From Telopea speciosissima (taxonomy: Eukaryota > Streptophyta > Magnoliopsida > Proteales > Proteaceae): a stretch of DNA of 64,000 bases. Numbering within the stretch: the first letter of the stretch is position 1; the number at the start of each line of letters is the position of its first letter. Under the pieces are notes generated by a model. It had not been told where the DNA came from. It saw nothing but the letters and a program-made list of their open reading frames with translations, and searched no databases. The position numbers and the translations under genes were made by a program. Shown piece after piece: positions 32,301-44,300 of this stretch. Location of the stretch: the NCBI RefSeq assembly GCF_018873765.1, contig NC_057924.1, positions 18,781,542 to 18,845,541 of the forward strand. Direction: 5' to 3'.

Positions 32301-35300
32301 ATATAGACTTCTTCTGAAAATTTTGGAAGGTCCTAACTTTCAAACAACAGTGAAGCATATTAGTGCAACTGCATTTTCCATAATCTATGATTTTTCTGTT
32401 GCCAAGTTCTCCTACTTTTTTACTTGAGATCAGACAAATCTCACAACTGGAATGGTTGTGCATGTTTCATCATCCTTGTAGCCAAGCAAATTTACTGTGA
32501 CATCATCCCTATCCTATAGGTGTGAATTCTTAATGTCCTAACATTCATGAGGTTACATTAGGAGTTAACAAGGTTGTAAACCGGAAATGATGGACCATAG
32601 AGATTCGGCTGGGGTCAGTCTGTCTCATTCATTGCAATATCTTCCTGGTTATTGCTAGCTATCAAGATTTAAGCTGGTGACGACAAGCAGGAGTCCTTAA
32701 AGGCTTAGGTAAATACCTTGCATGGAGTCGAGACAACTCCATAATAAAAACCATGTGCCCATGCACATGTGCTATCACCAAAGGGAATTGAGATGTTTGC
32801 AAGTTGGAATAAAAATGAAGAGTAGATCATAGATGTCCGGTACAACTTTCATATTTAGTCTTATGTATCTTTATTTCATGTCTACTTCAGGCAAACTTAG
32901 TACTACTAGTTCAATTCAACATGCAAAGCCCAATGACATGATGTTGTACACAATCTGTTATGTAGCCTTTCCACAAGGGAAAAAGGAAATAACTTCAAAA
33001 AACTCAAATTTGTCATGCAGATAAGTTCATAAAATAACAATATGAAGTTTTTGAAATTTTGGCAATCATCATATTCATGAAAAGTAAACAGGAAATGGAG
33101 GACTCATTTTAGCATAAAAAATTATCTATTGGTGTTACGTATTACGATAAAAGATTATATGCTTCCTACTCTGATCAATAGCATGTCTGAAATTACTTCC
33201 AAGGCAAGGTAGAAGTACAGAACACCTCTTGCTGCGCTTTTTCAATAGTAAAGATAAAACATGGTCCCATGTTTCAGTTACATGAATACAAATACATAGA
33301 CAGTTCTATAGAATTGAGACACTGAAAACGTATAATTTGTCATAACAATTTGCCATACAGAGAAAGCAAGGTAGAAGAAACCATCCAAAGCAAATATACA
33401 AAAGTAAAGAACAAATCATATCTTGAAACAACCCCACAACTTACCCATTAGTTGTTCGAATATTATGAAAAGCAGAAATCACATCTTTGCATATCTGCAC
33501 CAGAGAGACACTTCCAATGTCTCCACCAGAAGCAGCATTTTCTTTGACATGATGTTGTAGGGCCAAGTAAGCCTAAAAGGTAAAATAGCAAGAAATATGT
33601 TGGGCAATTTGTGAATAGGAGAATAGAAGTAACATCCCTAATGCCTCCACCAGAAGCAGCACTTTCTTCGGTATTATGTTCGAAAGATAAGTAGGCCTAA
33701 GAGGTAAAAATAACAAGAAAAGCATTGAACAATATGTAATTAAAAGAAAAGAGGTAAGATATAAAATGATTAACACCATATCAATCATCACTAAACAAGA
33801 TACAACAACAACTCAGCCGTATTCCAACTAAATGGGGTCGGATACATGGATCCATAGTTGTCACGGCGTCACGGCGATCCAAGTCGGTGGAGGGGTGTCA
33901 CGTCGATATATCGACATGTCGCCCGCCATGGCGTTGCCATGGCGAGCATGTCGACCATGTTTTATTTTTTATTTTCTCTATTTTTAATGTTTTAATAGTT
34001 GTATACTCAAGCCATGTTTTATTTTTTCTCTATTGTTTCTCAAGTTTTAAGAAAAAAATTCAGAAATCGAAGAGGGAAAGAAGAAATCGAAGAGGGAAGA
34101 AGAAATCGAAGACAGGAAGAAGAAATCAAAGAGGGACGCCATGGCGTAGGTCACCATGCAACCTTCTCCAGCGCCAGGACGCGACGCCATGACAACTATG
34201 CATGGATCCTTGCCCTCCAATCAGCTCTGTACCCTACGGTTCTCTTGCTCAGAAATTGTTACAATGTCTTTCCTCACCACTTCTCCTAAGGTCATCAGGT
34301 CTGCCCCTGTGTCTTTTAGTTCCTTCAATCTGAATCAAATCACTCCTCCGTACTAGGGCATCCAAAGGCCTCCGTTGACCATGGCCATGCTACCTCAAAC
34401 GACTTTCTTGTAGCTTATGTATTAGAGCTACTCCCAAATCAGCTCTAATATGATCATTCTTACTTTATCCTTTCTAGTTTTGCCATTCATCCATCTCAAC
34501 ATACTCATCTCCGCTACACTAAGTTTATCTATATGATGCTTCTGAACTACCCGACATTCTGCACCATACATCATAGCCGATTGTATGATTGCCCTATAAA
34601 AAGATACTGAAAAATAAATAACAATAGGTGTTTCCCATTATTTGGAATTTGTACCACTTGTTTTCAAGTCATAACATGGTTAGTGCATTCATGAGAAGAA
34701 AATTTTATAAAAATAAAAAATGAGGACATTTTTTTTTCAACTGCCATTTAGGAAACAGACAGATTGTTTTTAAAGAATAAAGGGTATCAGATGTCCATAA
34801 AAACATCATTTCCATGTTCCATTATTGATGTAGGCATCTTCTAATCATAAACAACACCAACATTCTTTCATAGGAAATGCAAAAAGCACAAAAGACCTAA
34901 TAAAAGAAACAAGAACCTAGGAAGACCAGGTTGTTTCTTCGTTGAGCCTGTCCGGCTAACGTTCATGTCCCTAAAGCCCTAAGGTAGCCATCTCTTTGGA
35001 AAGAAAAATATAAATAAGATGAAATCTGATGATCCATACTAGAGGAAGAGGTATCTGTACTAGAAGAATAGAATAAAAAAATCTTTACGATGTAGATTAG
35101 CAAATACAACAACAACAAACTCGGCCTTATCCCAACTTAATGGGGTCGGCTACATGGATCCAAACAAAACAAAGTAGGAAAAACAGAGTTCTAACTAAAA
35201 AGGGAAAGAAAAAAAATGGGAAAAGAGAGATGGGGAAAGAGATGAGACATGAAAAAGGAAAAGGACAAATGAAAGATGGGAAATAAATAAAAAAATGAAC

Positions 35301-38300
35301 GTTGAAAGATGAAAGATAGTAAGAGCAAAGAGGCATTGCCCAGCCCGTCAGGAGAATCTCAGCTAAATGGGGTCTGCGGCATGGATCCTTGCCCTCCAAT
35401 AGGCTCTGTCCGAGGTCATACTTGGAACAAGCCCTAGCCTATCCATGCCCTTCCTCACCACTTCACCTATGGTCATTTTAGGTCTGCCCCTAGCTTTTTA
35501 GCTCCTTCAATCGGAATCATATCACTCCTCCTTACTGGGGCGTCCCTAGGCCTCCATTGAATATGACCATACCACCTTAAACGCCTCTCTCGTAGTTTGT
35601 CATTGATCGGGGCTACCCCCAAGTCCAATCTAATATGTTCATTCCATACTTTGTCCGTCCTTGTTTTTCCACATCTCCATCTTAACATCCTCATTTCTGC
35701 TACACAAAGCTTATCAATATGGCACTTCTTAACTTCCCAACATTCTGCCCCATACATCATGGCCGGTCGAACAACAATCCCATAGAACTTTCCTTTAAGC
35801 TTTAGTGAAATATGTCGGTCACATAGCACTCTGGACGCACCTCTCCACTTCAACCATCCCACTTTAATTCTCTGTGAAACACCATCCTCTGTCACCTTCT
35901 TTATTTATGATAGACCCAAAATATCTAAAATAGTCACTTTGCGGTATCTCTCTTTCCTCAATTCGCACCATATCAGTATCCATCATATTGTGACTAAAAT
36001 TACACATTATATACTCCGTCTTCGTTCTACTAATCTTAAGGTCTCTTGTTTCCAAGGTTGCTCTCCATAGCTCTAACTTAGCATTAATCCCTTCTTTTGT
36101 CTCATCCACCAAAACAATATCATCGACGAAGAGCATACACCACGGGACCTCATCTTGAATGGTCTTGGTTAGTTCATCCATGATAAGCGCAAATAGATAA
36201 AGGCTTAAGGCGGATCCCTGATGCAACCCAATCGTAATTTGGAATTCCTTGCCCTGACCTCCCACAGATCTTACACTAGTCACTATGCCCTCATACATAT
36301 CTTTAATTACCTACACATATTTACTCGACACTCCTCTCTTCACCAGAGTATGCTGGATTAGATCTCTATGGACTCGGTCATAGGCTTTTTCCAAGTCAAT
36401 GAAGACCATATGGAGATCCTTCTTGCTATCTCTATACCTTTCCATGAGCCTCCTCAATAAGTAGATAGCTTCTGTTGTGGATCTACTTGGCATGAAGCCA
36501 AACTGGTTCACCGAGATGTGAGTCTCTCTTCTCAAACGTGCTTCAATAACCTTCTCCCAAAGTTTCATAGTGTGACTCATTAGCTTTATGCTTTTATAGT
36601 TATTACAGTTCTGGATATCACCTTTATTTTTGTAAATTAGAATTTGGAACTACAATGCTTCTTCTCCATTCATCTGGCCTCTTTGTGTTCATAATCCTGC
36701 AAACAACTTGGTTAGCTAATAAACCCCATAACCTCCAAGGGTTTTCCACACTTCTATTGGAATCTCATCTAAGCCTGGAGTCTTGCCAACTTTCATCTTT
36801 CTTAATGCTTCCTTAACTTCCACCACACTAACTTTTCTTACATAACTATGATGTGTGGTATCATGTTGAATAGAGTACTCATCCGGGTCATTTCTACTTG
36901 GCCCATCTCCATTAAGTAGGTTACAAATATACTCGCCCCATCTCTTCACAATGTCCTCATCCCTTACCAACACTCTTCCATCCTCACCCTTGATATACCT
37001 CACCTGATCGAAATCTCTACTCTTTCTCATCTTAGCTATCTTATATATAGCTTTTTCCCCTTCTTTTGTATTTAGGCTGATATAGAGATCCTCAAATTTC
37101 TTCGCCCTAGCCATTCCCACAATCTTCCTAGTTACGTTTCTGGCATCAAAATACCTCTTTTTATCCTCCATTTCTTTAGTCCTTTACCATGTCTTAAAAC
37201 AATCTTTCCTGGTTTTAATGGCTACTTGGACCTCATCATTCCACCACCACTTCTCCCTAGGGGCCTGATGATTACCTTTTGCTTCCCCTAGCACATCTTT
37301 GGCCACCCTCTTAATACAAGTCATCATCTTGTTCCACATCACATTTGTGTCTCCCTCCAAGTCCCACTTTCCTTGTTTTACTCCATTATCAGTAATTGTC
37401 TGACGGGACTCCCCTTTTAATCTCCACCACCTTATCTTAGGGTGCAAAGGTTCCCTCCTCCTACACTTTTGTGTACTGAGGCACAAATCCAAGACTATCA
37501 GTCTATGTTGGGTGGTGAGGCACTCCCCAGGGATAACCTTACAGTCTTTACACATCACTCTATCTGTCTTTCTAGTTAGGAAGAAATCTATTTGGCTGCG
37601 ATGATTCCCACTTTTATCGGTAACTAAGTACTCCTTTCTTTTTTCAAAGAAAGTGTTCATAATGGGAAGATCATAAGCTACCACAAAGTCTAGGATTGAG
37701 GTCCCCTCGTCGTTCCTCTCCCCAACCCCGAAACCGCCATGGACACCTTCATAACCTCTACGATCGCTCCCAACATGTTTGTTCATGTTAGCTCCAATAA
37801 TAATCGATTCATCTTGGCCAAAACTCTGCATTAAATCATCCATGAGCTCCCAAAATTGACGTTTACTACTTTCATCCAATCCAATTTGGGGAGCATAAGC
37901 GCAAACGATATTGACAATCTCTTTCTCCAACATCAATTTGATGGATATAATCCTATCTCCCATTCTTTTGACCTCCTCTACATCCTTCTTTAGATCTTTA
38001 TCCACTATTATACCCACTCCGTTCCTATTACTTTGATTTCAGAATCCCAAAGTTTGAAGTCATCCAACACCTTAGCTTTATTACCCTTCCATCTAGTCTC
38101 TTGGATACAAGCAATATTAATCCATCTCCTCATAACATCTACCAACTCCAGGCTCTTACCAATTAAGGATCCAATGTTCCAAGAAGCTAATCTTATCTTA
38201 CGTTTTTGGGCTGGCAAATGTCCTCTCACTTGCCCTTGCGAAATTATCATTGCATCCGGACGTCGACACAGCGCGTCGCATGCGAGGGACGCCCTAGTCA

Positions 38301-41300
38301 AAAAGGACGAAAAGACATAATAACAAGAAAAAGAGATCAGAAAACAGCAGGATCCATGCAAAAGGTGATTGGCTGAATAGAGTACAGTGCCGGCTGCCTA
38401 CCTGACGCACCACAATATGAAAATATATAAAAGTAGATATTAGGAATAAACAAAAAGAGTAGAAGAGAAAGGACATCTAGTGCAATAAAAGATACTCACA
38501 CATCTAGAAAAGGTGCATAGTCAAACAAAGCAAAAGGAGAGGACACACCTAGAGCTTTAAAAGACACGCTCAAAATGACGCAAATTAGCAAATAAATCCT
38601 ACACAAAACATCTTCTTGGGCACTTAATTCCAAGGTTCAAGATTTTGGTAGAAATGACCGAAATTTCACGAGGGAGAGAAAAAAAAGTTTTCGGGAAGTC
38701 TCAAAACGAAATCCCAGTCGGCTCAATAGAAATAAAATTTTCAATCAAAATTTCGGTATTGTTACACAATACGGCCGAAACAATACAAACCAATCTTATA
38801 AATCAAAAAGTCGACTGACATGGGTCGAAATTTCGACCTATTTCATTTATTTTGTGTGTTTCGACCATATGGGGGAGAAAAAAAAAAAAAAAAAAGGCCA
38901 GAGAACCACAAATTCTGTGATTTTGCCAAGTCACCTAAATTTCTCATTGGAACAGGGTGTTGAAGACTACAACAACGCTTCTACATTGACGATTTGCCAG
39001 ATTTGTGCAAGAGTCCAATATGGAGGTATACCCTTTTCCTTGAAATTAAGTTTTGCAAAAGGATAGGATAAATATTTAGTGGTTGACCTTCAATTTTTTA
39101 CATGTTAGACAGCTTAGGCAGATATATGACTTCACAGAATCGGAATTAATTTTCTGTTTTTAAATTATTTTTGAAATTTTCTGGTTAAAAATATTGATTT
39201 TCTTGAAAAAAAATTTTGAAAACAAAAAATAGGGTTAATTAAATTGGTTGGGGCTTAATTTTTTATATGTTAAACACCATTGGCCAGTCTACGACTTTAT
39301 GGAGTCACTTTTATTTTCTGCCCAAAAAATTCAATTTTTAAATATTCATATTTAAGAGAAAATAAATAAATAAATCCATAAAATTTAAGAAAAATAATTG
39401 AAAAATGAAAATTTACTAAAAGGTTGTATAATGGCTGCCATGGAAGAAGAACTCGGTCAAAACTACAGGTTTCGACCGAGTTGTCTTGGTTTCGCAACCT
39501 ACCGAGATGAGATAAGGGTCGAATATATATTCAACCAGGTTTCGATCAGTTTCGAAGGGTTTTGACACTATTTCGGTAATTACACAAGTTTCGACCTGGA
39601 CAACTATATAAATTCACTTATCCCCATCGACCTGAACACCAATTATCAGCTTCCAAAGCACTATTTTTGGAAGGATTTTGACTAGTTGGAGATTGCAATC
39701 AAGGGAGCATCTAGCCAAGCCGAATTATGGAATCTCCCTTCCCCCTTTAATTTGGTTTTTATGTTTAGTATGTCTTTTGTACCAAGGAACCTACCTTAGT
39801 AAAGGTTACCTTGTTTAAGTTTATTTTCTTCATAAATTCTCATTTACGTTTTTAAAGTTTAATCTCAGCCGTAGGGTAATAGCAATTAGGGCTTGAGATT
39901 AGGATTTTGCTTTTCTATTTAAATGTAATTGGAGCAGACCTAAAAAAGGACTACAAGCCAAGATCGATTCTGCTTTTGAGGTTAAAGAAAAAGGGCTAAG
40001 GATGAAGGTTTTCTGGACAGAAAAGGGGCTGCAAATGAAATGAGGGATGCAGGGGCAGATTAGGGATAGCTTGAATGACTTACTTGAAAATGGTCTACTG
40101 TAATGGCTGATGGATGCTTGAGGATGAAGATGATAAATAAGAAAAGATAAAATAGACAACTAGAGTCCCACTAGTGTCCCACCATAGGAGTCCCACCTAG
40201 GCTACTTGATAAACTCACTAGCAAAGTTCTCATAAGAGAGGAGACTAAGTCTTTTGTGAATAATTCTGGAATGCCAAAGTAGCCTTCCATGATTTGAATT
40301 TATAGGGGAGGAAGAAGTTCCAAAAACCCCTTAGATACATGTAAGCAATTAATGGACTGTTGGTATTCCCAACCTATTACATAGAAAACATTCCCCCCAT
40401 GCATCTAGGAACAATAAACAAGAACAAAGGAACTAGAAATAAGAAAACAATAAATCTGCCTAGGAATATAAAAAGACACTTAAGTACTTAACTACCTAGA
40501 TATATGAAAGACTCTTAAATAAACCTAGGAAATATGAAAATAAGCACTACTAAGCCTAATCCCGTATGCCTTCTTTGTACCCACATTTTAGGCCCATTAA
40601 AGTTGCCCATTACAAAGAAAACACAAAGAATCAAAGGCCCAATGCATACATAACCCCACTAAAGGCTTATTCCAATAAAATAAGCCCATTATGTGACTTA
40701 ACTACATCAATTCTCCCCCTGCTTGAAAAAAACTCGATATGTCCAAGTAGCACAAGAAAAATCATCAACAAATGAAACAAAGTAACGATAACCAAATAAA
40801 GAGGTAGTAGGGGAAGGACCCCAAACATCTGTATGCACAATGTGAAAAGGAGAAGTGGATCTATTACCATGATATGGATACGGTGAACTACAGTGTTTGG
40901 CAAACATACATGGTTCACGTTGAAAAACATGAGAAGAGGCAATAAAAGAAACTAAGTGAGCTAATTGTTTCCTCATTACAACAAAAGATGGATGGCCAAG
41001 ACGACGATGCCATAACATAATAGAATCCACAGAACTACTATCATTACGTCCACACAAATAGGACCGAGCTGTGGGCAAAAAAGGTTCAAAAAGATAAAGG
41101 CCTTACTCCTCACGACCACTGCCAATAATCCTCTTCGTCACCAAATCCTGAAACAAAAAATGAGAAGGAAAAAAAAGTGACATAACAATTCAGAGATTTA
41201 GTCAAATGTCTCACAGAAAGAAGATTAAGGGTAAGGTTAGGGATATGAAGAACTGAAGTAAGAGAGATAGATGATGTAACAGGGATACTGCCCTTACCAG

Positions 41301-44300
41301 AGATGGAGGAAAGGGAGACATCAGCCACCCGAACCTTATCCTTACCAAAACAAATGGTATAGAAATCATAATAATGGGACGTACCAGTCATGTGGTCAGT
41401 GGCACCAGAGTCAATGACCCAAGACTGGGCTGCAGTAGAAGCTGAGGTGGAGACCTGCAAAGCTGATGATGAAGAAGAACTAGCCACTGAGGGTGTAGAG
41501 GATGTGCTCAACTGTGACATGACCCTACGAAACATTGCATCTGCCAGAGTGGAGTCATCCTAGGTAACATCTGCCTCAGTCATAACAAAGTGCGTTCCTC
41601 GAGCTCCCCCTCTACGGCCACCACGAGCACTACTTCGTGTACCAGGAGGACGGCCATGAAGAGTCTAATACCTATCCTTGGTATGTCCAGATCTCCCACA
41701 ATGATCACATTTAAACCTGTCTCTGCTACCTCCACTAGTACTACTGATCTCAACTGCTCTGTCTTCCCCAAGGTTAGGTCCCTGGCCTCTATTACCTCCA
41801 CAGGTGTCCCGGAAAGAACTAGAATTGAGGGATGACTTCTCAAGAGAAGATGCTGGAGCTGATTCCATAGCAACACGCCGAGTCTCCTCACTCTGTAAGT
41901 AACTACAAACCTCATCAAGAGATGGAAGAGGGGACCGGCCTAAAATCTAGAGCCTGATTGGTTCATAATCAGGGTTCAAACCACCAAGTAAAGTGAAGAC
42001 ACGCTCCTTTTCAAGAGTACGATACACCTTTACTTCATCCTCTGGATTTCTCAATTGAAGATCTTTGTACTGATCATACTCCTCTAAGAGATTGATATAA
42101 GCATTGTAGTACTCAGAAATGGTCCTGTCACCTTGCTTCATTGAATTAATTTTTTGGTGGAGCTGATAGACCTTGGCGGAGTCACCTACCCTGTCAAATA
42201 TCTAGGAGACACTGTCCCAAATTGCCTTGGCAGTTTCTTTTCTCATAAACCTTCTCCCAATCTCAGGCTTCATGGAAAAGATTAACCATGTCATAACTGT
42301 GGAATTTTCTGTCTCTCATTTCTCATAAGTAGGAGAACCAGCCTCTGGGGCTTTAATAGCGCCAGTAATATGTCCAAGTTTCCCTTTACTCCTAAGAGAT
42401 AATTTCATAGAATGTGACCAGTCCAAGAAATTGGTGTTATCAAGCTTCACAATGGAGATCTGAGGATGAGAGTTCTCATAAACAAATTGAGGGGCTGTTG
42501 GAGTGGGCTGTGAATCAGTCGAACCAAGCCCAGAAGTCTCTGAATCAACCATCTTGTAGGGAAAATAGCACTTGACCATATACTAGAATACCAATCCAAG
42601 TGGGGAGTACACACTCAACCCAAAAAGGAACCAAATACAAGAAAAGAACAGAAACAGCCTTGGGAATACTTCACTCTAATACTCTCCAAGGGGTAACATC
42701 AACCTTAAACAAGTTCAAAAGCTTCACAAAAGCAGTGCACAAGCATTACTCAACAAAGGAGGCAGCATATTGCAGTCCAAATGCAATAAAAAAGGTAATC
42801 AGACATTCTCGGCTTTACCTGGGCAGAAAATAGGATTCCATGAAAAAGAGTTGTGCTCAGATTGAGCCCTCAAGCAGCAAGAGGGAGCACATGGCCCTTA
42901 AACAACACCCTTGGGCGATTCTAGTGACCCATTCCAATCCGCAAGCCCATGCCGAGAGAGAGAGAGATAAAGGGACTGCACTGTAGAGCTGGCGGTAACT
43001 CTAGCAGTGGCTAGAAGACCTTCAAATCATCAATAGAGCTTCATCCAAGCTCAAACAGCAGTAGCAAACACTAGAATAGGTTTTTTCAAACCTATTTCAT
43101 AGTTCTTTCAACAGATTCTTTACATAGGAAGCTTCTCCTTGAAATCCTTTATGCCCTAGGATTTCAAAGAGAAGAAAAAATGGGGATAAGAAGCTGGATT
43201 CGACTCTCAAACCCTAAAGCTTTGATACCAAGTTGGATTCTAGGTTAAGAAAGTAAGTAGGAGAGGAGGAAGAAGATGAGAAAGGAGGAAGAATGAGACA
43301 AGAGAGAAGAGAAGAGAATAATTTTGGTTGAGTGACTTGTGTTGGAGAGAGACCTCCACACATCTATATTACTTCAATAATATTAAGGAAAGTATTAAAT
43401 CCACCTCCCTAGGGCGGTAAAAAGTAAAAAAGGATAAAGAAAGGGAAAATACATAATAAGGCAACTAGACATAAGACTAGTTCCTAAACTACCCTTATAA
43501 CATAACTTCTAACAGAAAGAGGGCTAAGGATGAAGGTTTTCTGGATAGAAAAGGATAGCTTGAATGACTTACTTGCATATGGTCTGCTGTAATGGCTGAT
43601 GGATGCTTGAGGATGAAGATGATAAATAAGAAAAGATAAAATAGACAACTAGAGTCCCACTAGTGTCTCACCATAGGAGTCCTACCTAGGCTACTTGATA
43701 AACTCACAAGCACAGTTCTCATAAGAGAGGAGGCTAAGTCTTTTTTTGAATAATTTTGGAATGCCAAAGTAGCCTTCCATGATTTGAATTTATAGGGGAG
43801 GAAGAAGTTCCAAAAACCCCTTAGATACATGTAAGCAATTAATGGACTGTTGGTATTCCCAACCTATTACACAGAAAATATCCCCCCATGCATCTAGGAA
43901 CAAGAAACAAGAACCTAGGAACTAGAAACAAGAAAACAACAAATCTGCCTAGGAATATAAAAAGACACTTAAGTACTTAACTACCTAGATATATGAAAAG
44001 ACTCTTAAATAAACCTAGGAAATATGAAACTAAGCACTACTAAGCCTAATCCCGTATGCCTTCTTTGTACCCACATTTAGGGCCCATTACAGTAGCTCAT
44101 TACAAAGAAAACACATAGAATCAAAGGCCCAATGCATACATAACCCCACCAAAGGCTTATTTCCAATAAAATAAGCCCATTATGTGACTTATCTGCATCA
44201 GTAATGCTTCCAATAAAAAGATGGAGTAGATTGAATGTTGAAGTTAGACTCAATTGAATTTTTGAAATCACATAGAGTTTCACTAAAGTCTAGAAGAATT

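Larger units (their letters stand above)
39930..44200 (-). mobile_element. Chimeric nested LTR retroelement B (contains copia A2)
   Basis: Two directly repeated LTRs (39930-40709 and about 43515-44200) with TG/CA ends are flanked by a perfect 5-bp duplication GTAAT (39925-39929 and 44201-44205). A polypurine tract (plus TTCTCCCCCTGC, 40711-40722) adjoins the left LTR, so B lies on the minus strand. The space between the LTRs does not hold B's own genes. It holds the 5' half of a different element, copia A2, whose LTR abuts the broken inner end of B's 5' LTR. The likely history is A2 insertion into B, then deletion from A2 integrase to B's polypurine tract. Confidence 0.85.

Noticed and set aside
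34156-34356. Plus-strand open frames over the hAT MITE and RTE
   Set aside because: They cross a transposon boundary and run antisense to the RTE, so they are not genes.
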